Shown piece by piece: positions 61,762 to 64,000 of a DNA stretch of 64,000 nucleotides. Within the stretch, counting starts at the first letter, position 1, and every line of letters begins with the position of its first letter. Origin of the DNA: Blastomyces gilchristii SLH14081 (lineage: Eukaryota; Ascomycota; Eurotiomycetes; Onygenales; Ajellomycetaceae); the NCBI RefSeq assembly GCF_000003855.2, contig NW_003101670.1, positions 1,347,705 through 1,411,704 of the forward strand, written 5' to 3'. Under the pieces are notes generated by a model. It searched no databases. It saw nothing but the letters and a program-made list of their open reading frames with translations, and had not been told where the DNA came from. The translations under genes were made by a program, and so were the position numbers.

Positions 61762-64000
61762 TATAGAAGAGTTCTAGTTAACTCTTAATTATTTTTATAA
61801 GATTCTTATATAATTATTATATAGATTTATCTTATAGATAAATCACTCTCTATAAAATTACTCTTATTAAAGAGAAGTATTCATAAGTTAATCTTTTATT
61901 TATTCTTATAAATTATTATTCTTTAACACTGTAGAATTATAAGAAATTTTTCATTCTTTTATTAACTCTGTAGAATTGTAGAATTAAGATATTTATAATC
62001 TATAATTACTCTTTATAGTTATATAGAAAGACTCAGATCTGTAATTTATAATTACTCTTTATTTATTAGAGTAATCTAACTATTTTATAGAATTATTCAC
62101 AGTGTAAGTAAATCTCTCTAAAGTAGTATAAATATCTCAGATCTATCTATAGAACTTTATCTTCTTTTTTCTTTTTCTATAACAGTTTTTATTCTTATAA
62201 ACTGTGAGTATTCTTATTCATCTGTGAAGTATTTTCACTCAGATGATAAAAAGAGAGTGTTTCTAATAATATTTATATATTAATTCAAGAACTTCTCAAG
62301 AATAAAAAAATTTTTCAATTTTAATATCTTTATAAATAATGTCTAATTACTGCTGAGCTTCTTATAAGTGTCTTTATAACTTCTCTAATCACTTTTTACT
62401 GATTAATAAAGTAAAGATACTATCACTTATAACAGTGTCTTTATCTCTCTCAGCTTTGTTACTGTATCTAATCTTTAAATCAGCAGTTAACTTTATATCT
62501 CTTTCAGATTAGTCTCTAACTTTATATAGTATAGTTTCACTCTTTACTATAAGTCTCTCTGTAAGTAATTTCTTACAGACTCTAGTTAATAGTTCTTATA
62601 AAGCTCTCAGTATTATCAGTGTTTTCTATAGTTTTATAAGTCTATAATTACTTTCTTTCTATCTGCATAATCTCTGATTAGATATATATAAATATATCTA
62701 AATTCTCTATCAATGATTCTCACATCACAGCATATTTCTGCAATCTTATTATTAATAAGAGATAAGTTCTCAGATATCTGTAAAATTCAGATAATTAAGA
62801 TAATATAAATATTATAAATTCATAATAAGAGTTAATCTGAGTAGATGAGTTTTCTTTTTATATCTTAATTATTTCTGAGCTGAATACTTCAGTACAACTG
62901 AAGAAGCAGACACAGCTTTATAAGAGATATCTAATTATATATACAGACAGTCAGCTCTCAAGACTCTGCTATAACTGTATACACTCTGATATTCAGCTTC
63001 TCTGAAGTCTGTGTATTTCTGATAGTCTTTATATTAAATATAATAATTATCTGTATCACAGATATAATACTCTCTACTTCTTTAAAGAAGAAAATTAATA
63101 GTTATAAAAGAATTGAGTGTTACAGATATTAAGAATATGAGTGTGAGTTTTCTTTATTTTTTCTTTATTAATCTTTAAATTGTGTTTATAACTCTGTTTC
63201 TGTTTTCTTGTTTTTTTTTTTTTTTAGCTTTAATAAGAATATGATTTCTTCTTCTCTTTATATACACTGTGAACTGTTCATCTCAGTAGAAACTCATCAT
63301 CTTATAGACTAGAATTTATAAATAATGATATTAATATCTTTATTATAATCAGATTCTTAGTGAAGACTGTGTTATTCTGACTTATTAGAATTTATAGTAT
63401 GAAAGTTATATCTCAGCTTCTATAGATATTTTATCTACTCAGATAATTCTTAAGTGAACTTATTTATCTTATCAGAATACTCTTATCACTGAATCTTGAA
63501 TCAGAACTTATAATCTTATTTCTCTGAGTTAATAATCTCTTTAATCTGATATTCTCTTTTACTCTCTAGTACTTTATAGACAGAGTGATGAGTCATAGAA
63601 TTCTCTTTTAAAAATTTCTTATATTTACAGAGTAAAGAGATATAAAAAATATTATATATTTATAACTCAGATAATAGTTTTAATCTGTAAAACTGTAAAC
63701 TAACTTTCTTCATAATTTTATAAGACTCTGTTTATAAGAGATTCAGCTTCTTACTAAATCTTTATATAATAATATTTTCTAAACTTAGCTAGACTCTATC
63801 ATCTTTCTTAAAACTCTTTATAATATACTTAAAGTCATAGTATCTTTTCTAATACTCTTAAGTCTTTTTTAAGAATTTGCAGACTTTCTTCTGAATCTTC
63901 TAAATTCTCTTAATTTATTCACAGATATCATCACACTCTATAATATACTCTCACAGATTTATCAAGATTATTCATGAATGAGTTTCAGTAAGTATCTCAA
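61762..64000 (-). mobile_element. Gypsy-3 interior, right part (runs off the window)
   Basis: AT-rich, almost CpG-free. On the minus strand about 63640-63840 gives a degraded post-integrase segment (LSLENI, RFSKKLNLL, YRLKL) typical of Gypsy pol after the integrase core. With the LTR at 53463-53720 this makes a minus-strand Gypsy element split by Gypsy-2, its 5' part to the right of the window. A T run lies at 63211-63225. No gene is seen. Confidence 0.55.

Noticed and set aside
61762..61766. Five-base target duplication for Gypsy-2
   Set aside because: Left flank ATATA and right flank TATAG do not match over five bases; only a 4-bp TATA is shared, which is weak in AT-rich DNA.

Overview
This is a 64 kb piece of a filamentous ascomycete genome. 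Short GT-AG introns (about 55-230 nt), CTRAC-type branch sites, and the gene set (NDC80, PEX14, HMT1-type ABC transporter, SurE-TTL fusion, seipin, NOT1, F-BAR/SH3 cytokinesis protein, DUO1, MCM10, RNH202) all fit. Large AT-rich, CpG-poor blocks of dead Gypsy elements next to a gene island of normal composition suggest Onygenales, perhaps a Blastomyces-like Ajellomycetaceae; the genus is inference.

Layout. 1-6.9 kb: AT-rich nest of dead transposons. A full-length Gypsy-1 (68-6419, minus strand, perfect 5-bp target duplication) sits inside an older hAT-like MITE, and carries a younger copy of the same MITE (3476-3981, 8-bp duplication). 6.9-53.2 kb: gene island with 13 multi- or single-exon genes. 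53.2-64 kb: a second AT-rich nest, where the 7.8-kb Gypsy-2 (53967-61761, minus) is inserted into another minus-strand Gypsy element (Gypsy-3: left LTR 53463-53720, integrase tail near 63.7 kb, 5' part beyond the window). Both island borders carry one end of a further repeat with subterminal TGACCTCG motifs, in mirror orientation.

The island, left to right: mitochondrial-type protein (minus), NDC80 (minus) divergent from PEX14 (plus), an RS-rich nuclear protein (plus), HMT1-like ABC transporter (minus), a 3.5-kb gene-free stretch, PBY1-like SurE-TTL protein (minus), seipin (minus), NOT1 (minus) divergent from the Cdc15-like F-BAR protein (plus), UPF0132-type membrane protein (minus), DUO1 (minus) divergent from an unnamed nuclear protein (plus), MCM10 (minus) divergent from RNH202 (plus).

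These are ordinary housekeeping genes, not a pathway cluster. Several act in the cell cycle (NDC80 and DUO1 at the kinetochore, MCM10 and RNH202 in DNA replication, the F-BAR protein in cytokinesis), and MCM10/RNH202 share a divergent promoter with an ACGCGT box. Exon structures were rebuilt by eye from reading frame, splice signals and family conservation; they have not been tested against transcripts. The most unusual material is the transposon layering and the pattern of mutation in it.
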